Shown here: in pieces, positions 7,169-16,920 of the stretch
Numbering within the stretch: the stretch's first letter is position 1
How the letters are laid out: each line of letters begins with the position of its first letter
Assembly (NCBI GenBank): GCA_017454335.1
Contig: JAFTDE010000027.1
Coordinates: forward strand, 35,621 to 99,620
Origin: Bacteroidales bacterium
GTDB taxonomy: Bacteria > Bacteroidota > Bacteroidia > Bacteroidales > UBA932
DNA length: 64,000 nt
Direction of reading: 5' to 3'
Made by a program: the position numbers and the translations under genes
Notes under the pieces: model-generated
Seen by the model: the letters and a program-made list of their open reading frames with translations, nothing else
Database searches by the model: none
What the model was told of the DNA's origin: nothing

Positions 7169-9637
7169 CTAGTCGGTGAGGTTCAGCGTGACACAGTAGT
7201 CCAGCAACAGTTGCGTCGGTGCGAAGGAAGGTGTGTTGTCGCTGGGTTTCGTATTGAGCCGGATGCGGCCGCGAACCCGGTATTTCTGGCCTGCGGCGAG
7301 TTGGTCACCGTTCTTGCTGAAAACCAGATTCGCCTCCCGTTTAAATCCCTTCCACTCCAATCCCAACTGTTCACACCCCGGGTCTTCCGCGCTTGTCAGG
7401 GGAATGGTGCTGAATACGAACTCATAGCGCTCGGACAGGAGTTCATCATCCAGCCCTCTTTCCTTGAACCCGTCCGTCAAATCGTAGGGATAGTACGGAT
7501 GACTTACCTTGACAAGACTCGGGTCATTGACACTGACATCGATATTCAGATCCAGGCTATAGGTGTTGAACCAGGACAAATTGACGCCGAACGTGGACGT
7601 CACGCCCCAGTTGTCGGTCAGCGACAGGATACCGACGACATCCTCATGCTTGACGCTGCTGGCCATCCGGAAATCCCGCCATTTCTTTTTGCCCGTCGTA
7701 TCGGGATAGAAGCGTACGAAATGCCTCTCGTTGTCGAGGATGCATTTCACAGGAGCCATATTGGCATCGTTCGGAGTAAAACTGGCGGAGGTGATATTGG
7801 ACGCCGTGTAGGAGCGGGTCTCCGGGCCGCTCTTCTGCTGGAATGCTACAGAGTCGAGGGCGTAGTAGACGACACCCAGGGTATCATCGGGATATGGCTC
7901 GTTTATAGCGTTATAAAAGGTATCTATCGGACAGTACGAAGCGTAGGGATAGTACCAGCGGTGGATTCCGAAATCGGGATTTGGCATCATCACGGCCTGG
8001 AATGAATTCGTGGTAAAATACTCCGGCTTCGTGTCCGTGCCATAGTCATACTCGAAGGCCAGTGTGGATTCATCCCAGACAGACACGTTCGCGGACGCCG
8101 TCAGCGTAGCGATATACTGTCCCTCGGCAGAAGGGTCCGCCACAAGGGAGGTAAGGGTGAAGTGATCCGCCTCCGTCCCGGAATTGTTCGGGAAAAATTG
8201 CTTGCTCTCCAGTATTTTGAGCTGCATCTTTTCCTGTTCGAGTGTTTTGCTCGAAGGATTGGCGCGAAGCGGGATATCGATGGTCTGACCCTTGGCGACG
8301 GTATAGGAAGCAACCCCAAGATAGGATAGGGAGAAGATGTTCAATTCCTCTTTCAACTCATCGATGGAACTCTTGATACCCGCCAGGACCAGGCTGTAGT
8401 CGGTCTGGCCTTGCACGGCGTCATGGATCTGCGTCAGGACCTGGGCGACCTGTCCCGTCGTGACTGTTGACGAGAGGGTCCCAAGATCGGCAATCACTTG
8501 GCTTATGTCATCCGAGAGCGAATCATTCGTATCACTCACCTGACCCTTCAACGCAGTCAGCGCAGTTTGCAGCAGACCGATGGCCGTCTGCCCGCTGGCA
8601 AAGCCGCTGCTGATGGCTGACTCGATGAGGGCGACCTTCGATGACAGGTTTGTCGACTGGTTTGTCAATGCCGTCTGGATGGTCGCCAGCTTATCGTCGA
8701 CGGAGCCGCTCAGCGTCGTGAGTGCCGTCTGGATCAATGTCACTTCCGCAGCGTTTCCGATTGCTCCGATCGTCGTCACCGCCGCATCGAGCAGCGCCAG
8801 CTTCGCATCCAGGCTTGTGGTCTGGCTGCCCATGGCCGTCTGGATAGCGGTCATTTTGTCGTCCACCGTACCGGAGAGGGAGCTCACGGCTGTCTGGATC
8901 AGAACCTGCTGCGTCGAATCGGCGGCAAATCCTTCACCGACGGCTGTTTCAATCAAGGCCAACTTGGCCGACAAGGCCGTCGTCTGATTGGCGATGGCGG
9001 TTTCGATGGCCGCCAGCTTTGCTTCCAGCGAGCCGCCCATCGAAGAGATCGCAGTCAGCATCAACGCCTGCGCAGTAGCGCTGTCGGCAAAGCCTTCCGC
9101 CGCCGCCGCTTCGATCAGGCTTATCTTCGTTTCCAGGTTTGATGTCTGGGCTTGCACCGCCGCTTCGATCAGGGCGATCCGCTCTTCCATCGAACCGCTC
9201 AGCGAAGCGATGGCCTGCTGCAGCAGCGCCTGCTGCGCCTGGCTGTCGGCGAAGCCGTTGCTGACCGCCGCTTCTACCAGCGCCAGTTTCGTCTCCAGGC
9301 TGGTGGCCTGGGCTTGCACCGCCGCCGCGACGGCCGCCAGTTTCTCCTCCATGGTGCCGCTCAGCGAGGCTACGGCCTGCCGGACCTGCGCCATGGCGGC
9401 CTGGTTGTCGGCCAGCCCCTGCACCAGCGACGCTTCAATCAGCGCCAACTTGTCGGACAGCGATTTGTTTGCACTGTTGATGGCCGCGATGATTTCGCTG
9501 AAATCCGCTTCCATCGTGATATCCATATCCGGATGCCGGGTCTCGCACGACGAGAACGCCAGTGGCGCCACGAGCAGGAATGCCAGCACCACGCTGCGTA
9601 AAATGCCTTTGCCCTTTGTCTCTTTCATAGCTTTCAT
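7169..9637 (-). CDS. Coiled-coil repeat lipoprotein with C-terminal globular region (paralogue 1)
   Basis: 822 residues. A long signal peptide ends in AFSSC (lipid-modified Cys 31). The N-terminal motif (LSDKLALIEASLVQGLADNQ) is followed by five units of 54-55 residues, each starting with a variant of xEEKLAAIEAAV and ending SLSGS or SLSGT. A spacer containing QTDYSLVLAGI follows, then a roughly 390-residue C-terminal region homologous to that of the 810-residue paralogue (KQFFP, VWDEST, YYALDS, ETRSYTA). Repeat units within one protein are as similar to each other as to those of the neighbours, which points to expansion by tandem duplication. It starts 4 bases after the barrel protein gene. 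Function unknown. Confidence 0.85.
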   Translation of the reverse strand: MKAMKETKGKGILRSVVLAFLLVAPLAFSSCETRHPDMDITMEADFSEIIAAINSANKSLSDKLALIEASLVQGLADNQAAMAQVRQAVASLSGTMEEKLAAVAAAVQAQATSLETKLALVEAAVSNGFADSQAQQALLQQAIASLSGSMEERIALIEAAVQAQTSNLETKISLIEAAAAEGFADSATAQALMLTAISSMGGSLEAKLAAIETAIANQTTALSAKLALIETAVGEGFAADSTQQVLIQTAVSSLSGTVDDKMTAIQTAMGSQTTSLDAKLALLDAAVTTIGAIGNAAEVTLIQTALTTLSGSVDDKLATIQTALTNQSTNLSSKVALIESAISSGFASGQTAIGLLQTALTALKGQVSDTNDSLSDDISQVIADLGTLSSTVTTGQVAQVLTQIHDAVQGQTDYSLVLAGIKSSIDELKEELNIFSLSYLGVASYTVAKGQTIDIPLRANPSSKTLEQEKMQLKILESKQFFPNNSGTEADHFTLTSLVADPSAEGQYIATLTASANVSVWDESTLAFEYDYGTDTKPEYFTTNSFQAVMMPNPDFGIHRWYYPYASYCPIDTFYNAINEPYPDDTLGVVYYALDSVAFQQKSGPETRSYTASNITSASFTPNDANMAPVKCILDNERHFVRFYPDTTGKKKWRDFRMASSVKHEDVVGILSLTDNWGVTSTFGVNLSWFNTYSLDLNIDVSVNDPSLVKVSHPYYPYDLTDGFKERGLDDELLSERYEFVFSTIPLTSAEDPGCEQLGLEWKGFKREANLVFSKNGDQLAAGQKYRVRGRIRLNTKPSDNTPSFAPTQLLLDYCVTLNLTD

Positions 9638-9641
9638 CTTT

Positions 9642-10325
9642 TTATTTCATCTGTTGGAAACAAAGACCCACGGAGGCATAGACCTGGCCTTTCGGCGAAA
9701 GCTCCTGTCCGCCCGCCAGGACGAAGCGGTAGCCGCTGCTGATCCGCAGCGCCACCTGCGGGAGAAAGGCATATTCCAAAGACAGCGTCAGCGGGATACA
9801 GGGCACGACATACCCGTGTCTCTCGTTGTGCCCCGTAACATGGACCGTATTGCCGCTTTTGTCGGGTTTGATGATGTTGCTCACGCCGATGGTGTAACTG
9901 TTACCCGTTGCGAACAGGCAGGCGACTCCGCTTCCCACATAGAGAGAAAGGGGCTTCTTCCGTCCTCCCAGGCCCAGCAGGTCGAGTTCTCCGCTCAGCC
10001 CGGCACCATGGAAGCTGGTTCTGAAATCGCGGTAGACGTCTCCCTTCACGCCGCCGTCGGGCTGGGGCAGCAGATTGGCACGGGTCTGTTCACGCAGCAT
10101 CCGTGTATAGCTATAGTCGAGTCCCAGACGGAAAACCGGGTTGAAATTGAAGCAAAGGCCCGCGCCGACCTGGGGCTGGATGGCTGTTATCGCCCTGTCG
10201 CTGGTTCCTTCAGCACCGCCGCCCCGCATCCATGATATACCTCCGTCGAAACGAAAGTCCAGCGTCCGCTGCGCCCACAGTGCCGTCGGAAGGAACAGCA
10301 ATAACACCAATACGATCTTTTTCAT
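9642..10325 (-). CDS. Predicted outer-membrane beta-barrel protein, first gene of the repeat-lipoprotein operon
   Basis: 227 residues with a clean signal peptide (MKKIVLVLLLFLP...LWAQ). The rest alternates hydrophobic and polar residues and ends in a Phe-containing strand (YASVGLCFQQMK), which fits a small eight- to ten-stranded outer-membrane barrel of the porin/OmpA-like type common in Bacteroidota. The start is ATG 10325; longer readings lack a signal peptide and run through the upstream control region. It is followed after 4 bases by the first repeat lipoprotein. A partnership in which the barrel anchors or exports the stalk lipoproteins is inference. Confidence 0.75.
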   Translation of the reverse strand: MKKIVLVLLLFLPTALWAQRTLDFRFDGGISWMRGGGAEGTSDRAITAIQPQVGAGLCFNFNPVFRLGLDYSYTRMLREQTRANLLPQPDGGVKGDVYRDFRTSFHGAGLSGELDLLGLGGRKKPLSLYVGSGVACLFATGNSYTIGVSNIIKPDKSGNTVHVTGHNERHGYVVPCIPLTLSLEYAFLPQVALRISSGYRFVLAGGQELSPKGQVYASVGLCFQQMK

Positions 10326-10341
10326 ACATGTAACTTTGCCA

Positions 10342-10349
10342 TAAAGATA
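10342..10349 (-). promoter_or_regulatory. Probable -7 element (TATCTTTA) of the barrel/repeat-lipoprotein operon
   Basis: One mismatch to TAnnTTTG (final A), 16 bases upstream of the ATG at 10325. The 44-base shared element lies 13 bases further upstream. An imperfect -7 box would suit a promoter that needs an activator. Confidence 0.45.
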
Positions 10350-10362
10350 AGATTTGCTAGAC

Positions 10363-10406
10363 AAAAATCTTCCTGTCAGCTGTTTATCTTCTTTATTCCT
10401 TTTTCC
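10363..10406. repeat. 44-base direct repeat, copy 2 (upstream of the barrel operon)
   Basis: Second copy of the element at 3398-3441 (38 of 44 identical). It also covers the stop codon and last codons of the YitT gene ending at 10393, so part of its conservation could reflect a duplicated gene end. Its position just upstream of a -7-like box favours a regulatory role. Confidence 0.6.
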
Positions 10407-11340
10407 CTTTCCGGGCCATTTTGATCGTTTCGAAGCCCTTTCCATAGACGCCGGTCACCGACGAAACGGACAGGAATGCATTCGGATCGATGTTCTTGAC
10501 ATAACGCAGCAGGATGTTCAGGTCGGTCTTGCGCGTCATGACCATCAGCACCTCCGTGCTCTTCTGCGAATACCAGCCCTTGCCGTCCAGGACGGTCACG
10601 CCCCGGTGCAGGTCGTGCGTAATCGCATCGGCGATCTCGGCATACTTCTCCGACAGGATGAACAGCTGGACGGACTGCTTGGAACCGGCCAGGTACATGT
10701 CCAGCACCGTGCTGCAGATGACGACCAGGATGAAACCGTACACGACCGTGGTGATCTTCTCCGGCCAGGGCATCAGTTCCCCCGCCGCGGTGTAGGAAGG
10801 CACCAGCAGCGAAGACAGGATGATGACGGCATCCATCGCCAGGATCATCCGCCCCGGGGAGACGTTGCGGTATTTGTTCACGATCAGCGCGATGATGTCC
10901 GTTCCGCCCGTGCTGCCGCCCTGCGACATCGAGATGCCGATGCCGACGCCGACGATGATGCCGCCCATGATTGTACTCATCAGCTTGCCGTTGTCCACCG
11001 CCAGGATCTGCGGGATCTCGGGCGGGATGACGACCTGCAGGAGATTCAGCCCGACGGACGCCAGGACGATGGCATACACGGTCTTGCCGCCGAAGCCCTT
11101 GCCCAGGGTAAAGATCGCGGCGATCAGCAGGCCGATGTTCAGCACGAAATAGGTCGTACCAATCTTGATCGCCCCGTGCGTCGCATACTGGATGATCGAA
11201 GCCAGGCCGGTGACGCCGCCGCCGACCAGGTTGTTGGGTACCAGGAAAATGCTCCAGCCCAGCACGTACAGGGTAATGCCCACCGTGACCAGGAAGTATT
11301 CCTTGATGAAGGTCAGGGCCTTCTTAGTCGTGGTTTTCAT
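10393..11340 (-). CDS. YitT family membrane protein (DUF161 + DUF2179), paralogue 1
   Basis: 315 residues. About five to six membrane helices carry the family features GxxIFLVPNNLVGGGVTGLA near the start and [11 protein letters not shown] in the middle. A cytoplasmic DUF2179 domain follows (RGVTVLDGKGWYSQKSTEVL...IDPNAFLSVSSVTGVYGKGF). The family is widespread, and its transport substrate is not established. The start is ATG 11340, which overlaps the end of the second YitT gene by 17 bases; longer readings add an arginine-rich out-of-family extension. It is the last gene of the SPOR/M28/leuS/YitT run. Confidence 0.9.
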   Translation of the reverse strand: MKTTTKKALTFIKEYFLVTVGITLYVLGWSIFLVPNNLVGGGVTGLASIIQYATHGAIKIGTTYFVLNIGLLIAAIFTLGKGFGGKTVYAIVLASVGLNLLQVVIPPEIPQILAVDNGKLMSTIMGGIIVGVGIGISMSQGGSTGGTDIIALIVNKYRNVSPGRMILAMDAVIILSSLLVPSYTAAGELMPWPEKITTVVYGFILVVICSTVLDMYLAGSKQSVQLFILSEKYAEIADAITHDLHRGVTVLDGKGWYSQKSTEVLMVMTRKTDLNILLRYVKNIDPNAFLSVSSVTGVYGKGFETIKMARKGKKE

Positions 11341-12262
11341 TCTGTTTCTTCTTGTGGGTATGTACGCCGGCCTTGATTTCCTCAAAGCCCTCGCCATATA
11401 CGTTGTGGGTCTGGGACACGGACATGAAGGCCTTCGGGTCGATGTCCTTGATGGCCCGGGACAGGGCCGGGAACTGCTTCTGGCTGATCAGGATCAGCAG
11501 CACGTTCCGTTCCTTGCGGGTGAACCAGCCCATGGCGCGCAGGACGGTCACGCCGCGGTCCATCCGGCTGATGATGTGGTCCGCGATCTCGCTGTAGCGG
11601 TCGGAGAACACCAGCAGCTGGTACGAAGACTTCTTTCCGCCGACCACCATGTCGATCATCAGCGAGAAGGTCACCAGCTCCACCAGACCGTAGCACATGT
11701 CCGCGAAATGCTTCTCTGGCAGGAGCAGTAGCAACGAGCAGACGATCAGGTCGGAGACCAGGAAAGCCGTGCTGAGCGAAACCGGCCAGTACTTGTTGAC
11801 CATCAGCGCGATGATGTCCGTACCGCCCGTACTGCCGCCGTTGCGCAGGACGAGGCCGATGCCGACCGCCTCCAGCGCACCCGCGATGATGGGGATCAGC
11901 AGGGTTTCCCGTACGAAGAAGAATCCCCCCTGGATGCAGTGGATGGCCGGGATGCTCCCGAGAATCTGCATCGCGACCGAGGTCATGATGATGCAGTAGA
12001 TGGTCTTGAACCCGAAGCCGATGCCCATCGCCAGCACGGCGATGATCAGCAGCAGGGCATTGATGGCGAAGTAGGAATACTGGGCCTGGATCAGCCCGCC
12101 CGTGGCATACTGGATGATGGTGCACAGACCCATCATGCCGCCCGCCGACATCCCGTTCGGAATCATGAATCCCTCCCAGGCGAAGGCGAAGATGAAAGAC
12201 GCCAGGGTCAGCACGAAATAATCCCTGACCAGGCGGTTGATTACAAAGTGTTTCTCGTTCAT
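11324..12262 (-). CDS. YitT family membrane protein (DUF161 + DUF2179), paralogue 2
   Basis: 312 residues with the same architecture as its downstream neighbour: hydrophobic N-terminal half ([33 protein letters not shown]) and DUF2179 tail ([20 protein letters not shown]...[20 protein letters not shown]). Its ATG (12262) overlaps the leuS stop in an ATGA, showing translational coupling. The two YitT proteins are clearly paralogous but well diverged, so the duplication is old. Physiological role unknown. Confidence 0.9.
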   Translation of the reverse strand: MNEKHFVINRLVRDYFVLTLASFIFAFAWEGFMIPNGMSAGGMMGLCTIIQYATGGLIQAQYSYFAINALLLIIAVLAMGIGFGFKTIYCIIMTSVAMQILGSIPAIHCIQGGFFFVRETLLIPIIAGALEAVGIGLVLRNGGSTGGTDIIALMVNKYWPVSLSTAFLVSDLIVCSLLLLLPEKHFADMCYGLVELVTFSLMIDMVVGGKKSSYQLLVFSDRYSEIADHIISRMDRGVTVLRAMGWFTRKERNVLLILISQKQFPALSRAIKDIDPKAFMSVSQTHNVYGEGFEEIKAGVHTHKKKQNENHD

Positions 12263-14994
12263 TTCACCACGATGTTGATGATCCTGCCGGGAACGACGAT
12301 GACCTTGACGATCTGGCCGCCTCCGACATACTTGGCCGTCTGGTCCTGGGCGCGCACCGCCGCTTCGACTTCCGCGGGGCCGGCCGACTTGGGCAAGTCC
12401 AGCATGAAGCGGGTCTTGCCGTTGAAGGAGACGGGATAGGTCACGCTGTCCTCGACGGTATAGGCTTCCACGTACTGCGGGAAATGCGCGTCCGCGATGC
12501 TGCCGCTGTGCCCGAGGCGCTCCCACAGCTCTTCCGCGATGTGCGGGGCGAAGGGCGAAAGCAGGATGACCAGCGGTTCGAGGATCTCGCGCTTGCTGCA
12601 CTTCAGGGCTCCGAGCTCGTTCACCGCGATCATGAAGGCGCTGATGGTCGTATTGTAGGAGAAGTTCTCGATGTCTTCCTGCTCCTTGCCGATCAGCTTG
12701 TGCAGGGCCTTGAGTTCGGCCGGCGTCGCCTTCTCGTCCGTAACGATCCATTCGTCACGGTCGTAGAACATGCGCCAGACCTTCTTGAGGAAGCGGTTGA
12801 CGCCGTCGATGCCCTTGGTGTCCCAGGGCTTGGACTGCTCCAGCGGGCCGAGGAACATCTCGTACAGGCGCAGCGTGTCGGCGCCGTAGGTGTCGCAGAT
12901 CACGTCCGGATTGACGACGTTGAACATCGACTTGCTCATCTTCTCGACGGCCCAGCCGCAGACATACACGCCGTCCTCCAGGATGAATTCCGCGTCGGCG
13001 AACTCCGGCCGCCAGGCCTTGAAGGCCTCCAGGTCCAGTTTGTCGTTGTGAACGATGTTGATGTCCACGTGGATCTCGGTCGTCTCGTAGCGGTCCTTGA
13101 GGCCGCAGGAGACGAAGGTATTGGTCCCGACGATGCGGTACACGAAGTTGGAGCGGCCCTGGATCATGCCCTGGTTAATCAGTTTGCGGAACGGTTCGTC
13201 CTCGCAGACGTAACCCAGGTCATAGAGGAACTTGTTCCAGAACCGGGAGTAGATCAGGTGGCCGGTCGCATGCTCGGTGCCGCCGATGTACAGGTCGACG
13301 CTGCGCCAGTATTCGTCCGCCTCGCGGCTGACCAGGGCGCTGTCGTTGTGCGGGTCCATGTAGCGCAGGTAATAGGCGCTGGAGCCCGCGAATCCGGGCA
13401 TCGTGCTCTTCTCCAGCGGATATCCGTTCCAGGTCCAGTCCTTGGCGCGGGACAGGGGCGGTTCCCCGTCGGCGGAGGGCTTGAAGGAATCGATCTCCGG
13501 CAGGGTCAGCGGCAGGGCGCTCTCCGGCAGCGGGGTCGGGATGCCGTCCTTGTAGCAGATCGGGAAGGGTTCTCCCCAGTAGCGCTGGCGCGAGAAGATG
13601 GCGTCGCGCAGGCGGTAATTGGTCTTGCGGTGGCCCAGGCCATGCGCCTCGACATAGTCCTTGGCGGCTTCGATGGCCTGCTTGACCGTCATGCCGTTCA
13701 GGAATCCGGAATTGCACAGGATGCCGTCCTTGGCGTCGAAGCTCTCCTCGGAGACGTCGCAGCCCTCGATCAGCGGGATGATCGGCAGGCCGAACTTCCG
13801 GGCGAAGACGTAGTCGCGGCTGTCGTGCGCCGGAACCGCCATGATGGCGCCGGTACCGTAACCGGCCAGCACGTACTCGGAGATCCAGATGGGCACTTTC
13901 TCACCCGTCACCGGATTGATGCCGTAGGCGCCGGAGAACACGCCCGTGACCGTCTTGGTCTCGGCGATGCGCTCCCGCTCGGTCTTCTTCCGGACGTATT
14001 TCAGGTACTCCTCCACCTCGGCCTTGCGGTCGGCGGCGGTCAGCTGCTCCACCAGTTCGCTCTCGGGCGCCAGGACCATGAAGGTCACGCCGTAGATGGT
14101 GTCGGCGCGGGTGGTGAAGATCGTAATCGGCATCTCGCGTCCGTCGCAGACGGTGTTGAACACCATTTCGGTGCCCTCGGACTTGCCGATCCAGTTGCGC
14201 TGCATTTCCTTGAGCGAGTCGGTCCAGTCCAGCGAATCCAGCGAGTCCAGCAGGCGTGCCGCATAGGCCGACACGCGCAGCTGCCACTGCGTCATCTTCT
14301 TCTGTTCGACCGGGAATCCGCCGCGCACGCTCAGCCCGTCCTTGACCTCGTCATTGGCCAGCACGGTCCCCAGTTCCTGGCACCAGTTGACGGATGTCGT
14401 CCCCTGGTAGGCGATGCGCCAGCGCATCAGGATATCGGATTTCTCCTTGTCGGAAGCCGCCTTCCACTGCGCGGCGCTCACGTCCCCGTACCCGTCCTTC
14501 TCCAGGCGGGCGACCAGTTCGGAAATCGGGCGCGCCTTGTCCTGGTCCGGATCGTACCAGCTGTCGAACATCTTCAGGAAAGCCCACTGCGTCCACTTGT
14601 AGAAGCCGGGGTCGCAGGTGCGCACCTCCCGGTCCCAGTCATAGCAGAAACCAATCCGGTCCAGCTGCTGGCGGTAGCGGGCGATGTTGTCCATCGTGGT
14701 CTTCTCGGGGTGCTGGCCGGTCTGGATGGCATACTGCTCGGCCGGGAGGCCGAAGGCGTCATACCCCATCGGATGCAGCACGTTGAACCCCTTCAGGCGC
14801 TTGTAGCGCGAATAGATGTCACTGGCGATGTACCCAAGCGGATGCCCGACATGGAGTCCCGCCCCGGAAGGGTACGGGAACATGTCCAGCACGTAGTATT
14901 TGGGTTTGGAAGGGTCCGTCACCGACTTGTAGGTCTTGTGATCGGCCCAGTACTTCTGCCATTTCTGTTCGATCGACTTGAAATCGTAATCCAT
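12259..14994 (-). CDS. leuS: Leucyl-tRNA synthetase
   Basis: Class Ia synthetase that charges tRNA-Leu in the cytoplasm. 911 residues, a normal length. The HIGH-type motif appears as HVGH at residues 48-51 after YPSGAGL, and the KMSKS loop ([11 protein letters not shown]) near residue 685. Between them is the CP1 editing domain, including the region around [13 protein letters not shown]. The C-terminal anticodon-binding and leucine-specific domains are present. It lies 5 bases downstream of the M28/TonB gene and its stop overlaps the first YitT start, so it sits in the middle of an operon. Confidence 0.98.
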   Translation of the reverse strand: MDYDFKSIEQKWQKYWADHKTYKSVTDPSKPKYYVLDMFPYPSGAGLHVGHPLGYIASDIYSRYKRLKGFNVLHPMGYDAFGLPAEQYAIQTGQHPEKTTMDNIARYRQQLDRIGFCYDWDREVRTCDPGFYKWTQWAFLKMFDSWYDPDQDKARPISELVARLEKDGYGDVSAAQWKAASDKEKSDILMRWRIAYQGTTSVNWCQELGTVLANDEVKDGLSVRGGFPVEQKKMTQWQLRVSAYAARLLDSLDSLDWTDSLKEMQRNWIGKSEGTEMVFNTVCDGREMPITIFTTRADTIYGVTFMVLAPESELVEQLTAADRKAEVEEYLKYVRKKTERERIAETKTVTGVFSGAYGINPVTGEKVPIWISEYVLAGYGTGAIMAVPAHDSRDYVFARKFGLPIIPLIEGCDVSEESFDAKDGILCNSGFLNGMTVKQAIEAAKDYVEAHGLGHRKTNYRLRDAIFSRQRYWGEPFPICYKDGIPTPLPESALPLTLPEIDSFKPSADGEPPLSRAKDWTWNGYPLEKSTMPGFAGSSAYYLRYMDPHNDSALVSREADEYWRSVDLYIGGTEHATGHLIYSRFWNKFLYDLGYVCEDEPFRKLINQGMIQGRSNFVYRIVGTNTFVSCGLKDRYETTEIHVDINIVHNDKLDLEAFKAWRPEFADAEFILEDGVYVCGWAVEKMSKSMFNVVNPDVICDTYGADTLRLYEMFLGPLEQSKPWDTKGIDGVNRFLKKVWRMFYDRDEWIVTDEKATPAELKALHKLIGKEQEDIENFSYNTTISAFMIAVNELGALKCSKREILEPLVILLSPFAPHIAEELWERLGHSGSIADAHFPQYVEAYTVEDSVTYPVSFNGKTRFMLDLPKSAGPAEVEAAVRAQDQTAKYVGGGQIVKVIVVPGRIINIVVK

Positions 14995-14999
14995 ATCTC

Positions 15000-16331
15000 C
15001 TATTTGTTTCTTTCCAATCTGAATTCTATGTTCACGGATATCTCCGAACGGACCTTGCTGCCCTTCACCCGGGCGGGGCGCCAGGCCGGCGACGCCTCCA
15101 CCACCTTGACGGCGGCTTCGTCCAGCAGCGGATCCGAACTCCGCAGCACCTGGACGTTGGTCACGTTGCCCTTCTCATCCACGATGAAATCCACCAGCAC
15201 CCGTCCCTGGATGCCCTGGTCAATGGCCTCCTGGGGGTACTTCAGGTACACATACACCCATTTCTCCAGGAAGGACCGCGGGTCGGTGCTGCCCAGGAAA
15301 GCGGGCGGGACGTCGCACTCGTAATACGGGAAGACCGTGGAAGAGGATCCCCCCGCCTTCGGCTCCTGCAGGCGTTCGGACGGATCGAAGAGCGGCTTTT
15401 CCCCGTTGGTCAGGGACAGGGTGTAGCTGTAGATGTACTCCAGCTCCTTCTCCATGCCGCCGTACTCCAGGATCGAGGCGCGGTCGCGCTCGGAATTGTA
15501 TTCGGGATACATCCCGGTCGTGAAGAACATCGACGGGATGCGGGATTCGTAGAAGAGGCGGTGGTCCGAGCGGACCGGTTCGAGGCTGACGACCGTCGGG
15601 CGGATCGGCAGCAGGACGGATTCCAGCGCCGTGGCGATCTGGTTCATGGAAGCGTTCGATCCCGAGTAGGCGTAAAAGCCCTGCGAGGGCGTGCCGACCA
15701 TGTCCAGGTTGATCATGGCGTCTATCTTGGCCGCATCCGGGAAAGAGCGGTTCAGGAAGTACCAGGCCCCGGCGCCGTCCTGCAGCGAAGCGCCGAAGGC
15801 GGCGATCAGCACGGTGCGCTTGAGCAGCACGCGGTTCGCGCTGAGCATCCGCGCCAGCTGCAGCAGCATCGCCAGACCGGAGGCGTTCCCGTTCCCGCCG
15901 TAATAGATGCGTTCCTGCGGCTCGCCGTCCACCATGACGGTGTGCGTCCCCAGGTTGTCCAGGCGGGCTCCGATGACGATATAGTGGTCGCGCAGGTTCT
16001 TGTCATAGCCCTGGATGTATCCGACGACATTGCGCGAAGTGAGGGTATCCCCGCTCTCCTGCCGGAGTCCGAACAGGTCCCCGTCCGCGCCGTACAGCAG
16101 ATCCACCCCGCAGCGTTCCAACTGGGCGGAGAAATAGCGGGCGGCTTCCAGCTCGCCTTCCGATCCGGCGCGACGCCCCTCCAGGGCCGCCGAAGCGAAA
16201 AATCCGGCATCCTGCCGGAGCTGCCGGCAGACTTCGCTCTCTTCCAGTTCATCGTAGGGGACGCCGCGGAACTGGGCCTGACACAGCAGGCCGCAGGACA
16301 GCAGGAGCACGATCAGCGACAGTCGTTTCAT
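15000..16331 (-). CDS. M28-like peptidase fold (apparent pseudoenzyme) fused to a TonB C-terminal domain
   Basis: 443 residues. The signal peptide is about residues 1-19. Residues ~30-305 align with family M28 zinc aminopeptidases, but most metal and catalytic residues are replaced. The usual GAHxDH is GARLDN (Arg 123). GADDNASG is GGNGNASG (145-152), losing the bridging Asp. The catalytic EE pair in FxxxxEE is absent (FGASLQ, 179-184). Only the NLDMVG Asp (210) and the SDH His (257) remain. A linker (about 310-350) leads to a TonB C-terminal domain (about 360-440: [20 protein letters not shown]...[12 protein letters not shown]). TonB C-terminal domains normally contact outer-membrane receptors. 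The first codon overlaps the SPOR gene stop. A periplasmic binding or scaffolding role is inference. Confidence 0.82.
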   Translation of the reverse strand: MKRLSLIVLLLSCGLLCQAQFRGVPYDELEESEVCRQLRQDAGFFASAALEGRRAGSEGELEAARYFSAQLERCGVDLLYGADGDLFGLRQESGDTLTSRNVVGYIQGYDKNLRDHYIVIGARLDNLGTHTVMVDGEPQERIYYGGNGNASGLAMLLQLARMLSANRVLLKRTVLIAAFGASLQDGAGAWYFLNRSFPDAAKIDAMINLDMVGTPSQGFYAYSGSNASMNQIATALESVLLPIRPTVVSLEPVRSDHRLFYESRIPSMFFTTGMYPEYNSERDRASILEYGGMEKELEYIYSYTLSLTNGEKPLFDPSERLQEPKAGGSSSTVFPYYECDVPPAFLGSTDPRSFLEKWVYVYLKYPQEAIDQGIQGRVLVDFIVDEKGNVTNVQVLRSSDPLLDEAAVKVVEASPAWRPARVKGSKVRSEISVNIEFRLERNK

Positions 16332-16843
16332 TGCGTTTTGGCCAATATCCAGGCATCCTTGGGGCAGAAGGGCTGCTGTCGGACGGCTTCAAGGGAATGA
16401 TACACCTGGACCAGGCTGTTGGACGGGCAGACGCCGACGGCAACCAGCCGGCCGTAGGGGATGCGCGCCGGATGCAGGCCGGCCTTGTCGGCGGCCGCGA
16501 TGACCCGGTTCGCGTTATCGGCATTGGAGAACGTTCCCACGAGGATGTAATACCGGTACGGCAGCGAGGCCGTCGCGTATCCGTGCACCTGTTCCGCAGG
16601 CGGGAAGAGGTTCCGGTTGGCGGCCAGCGCCTGCATCACGGCCAGGGAATCGGCGAGGATCTGCTGCCGGACACGCTCAATGGAGTCCCGGCGTGCAGCC
16701 TCCTGCTGCTCCTGCCGCTCGATGAGCGCGCGTTTGGCGGCGATGTCCGCAGACGTGGGCCGGCCGGCCAGCGTGCGGAAAAAATCGCAGCCGGTCAGCA
16801 GGCAGAGCGCCGCCAGGGCGCAGATCGCAAGCATCTTCTTCAT
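16328..16843 (-). CDS. SPOR-domain lipoprotein
   Basis: 171 residues. Lipobox LLTGC near residue 19. A helical, charged segment (RALIERQEQQEAARRDSIER) follows, then a C-terminal SPOR-like domain (YRYYILVGTFSNADNANRVI...GRLVAVGVCPS...) of about 75 residues. SPOR domains bind denuded septal glycan strands, so a cell-envelope or division role is likely. The start is ATG 16843; a TTG nine bases further upstream lies inside the promoter element. It is the first gene of the run leading to M28/TonB, leuS and the YitT pair. Confidence 0.8.
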   Translation of the reverse strand: MKKMLAICALAALCLLTGCDFFRTLAGRPTSADIAAKRALIERQEQQEAARRDSIERVRQQILADSLAVMQALAANRNLFPPAEQVHGYATASLPYRYYILVGTFSNADNANRVIAAADKAGLHPARIPYGRLVAVGVCPSNSLVQVYHSLEAVRQQPFCPKDAWILAKTQ

Positions 16844-16849
16844 AGTCGG

Positions 16850-16857
16850 CAAATTTA
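16850..16857 (-). promoter_or_regulatory. -7 promoter element (TAAATTTG) for the SPOR/M28/leuS operon
   Basis: Exact TAnnTTTG match ending only 6 bases before the ATG at 16843. The transcript would be leaderless or nearly so. Confidence 0.55.
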
Positions 16858-16888
16858 ACGAAAAACCAGCGGATAAAAAATAAAAATG

Positions 16889-16896
16889 TATATTTG
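16889..16896 (+). promoter_or_regulatory. -7 promoter element (TATATTTG) for the DUF389 gene
   Basis: Exact TAnnTTTG match 24 bases upstream of the ATG at 16921, divergent from the SPOR operon promoter. No convincing -33 TTG at the usual spacing. Confidence 0.55.
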
Positions 16897-16920
16897 TAAT
16901 TCAACCTGAAACGTCAAGAC

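Noticed and set aside
3447-9637. Repeat lipoproteins as phage tail-fibre or prophage genes
   Set aside because: All three carry lipoprotein signals and no phage structural, integrase or lysis genes are nearby.
12484-15324. Very long plus-strand reading frame (946 codons) opposite leuS
   Set aside because: It is an antisense shadow produced by the strong third-position GC bias of leuS; its translation has no domain pattern and the leuS motifs are intact on the other strand.
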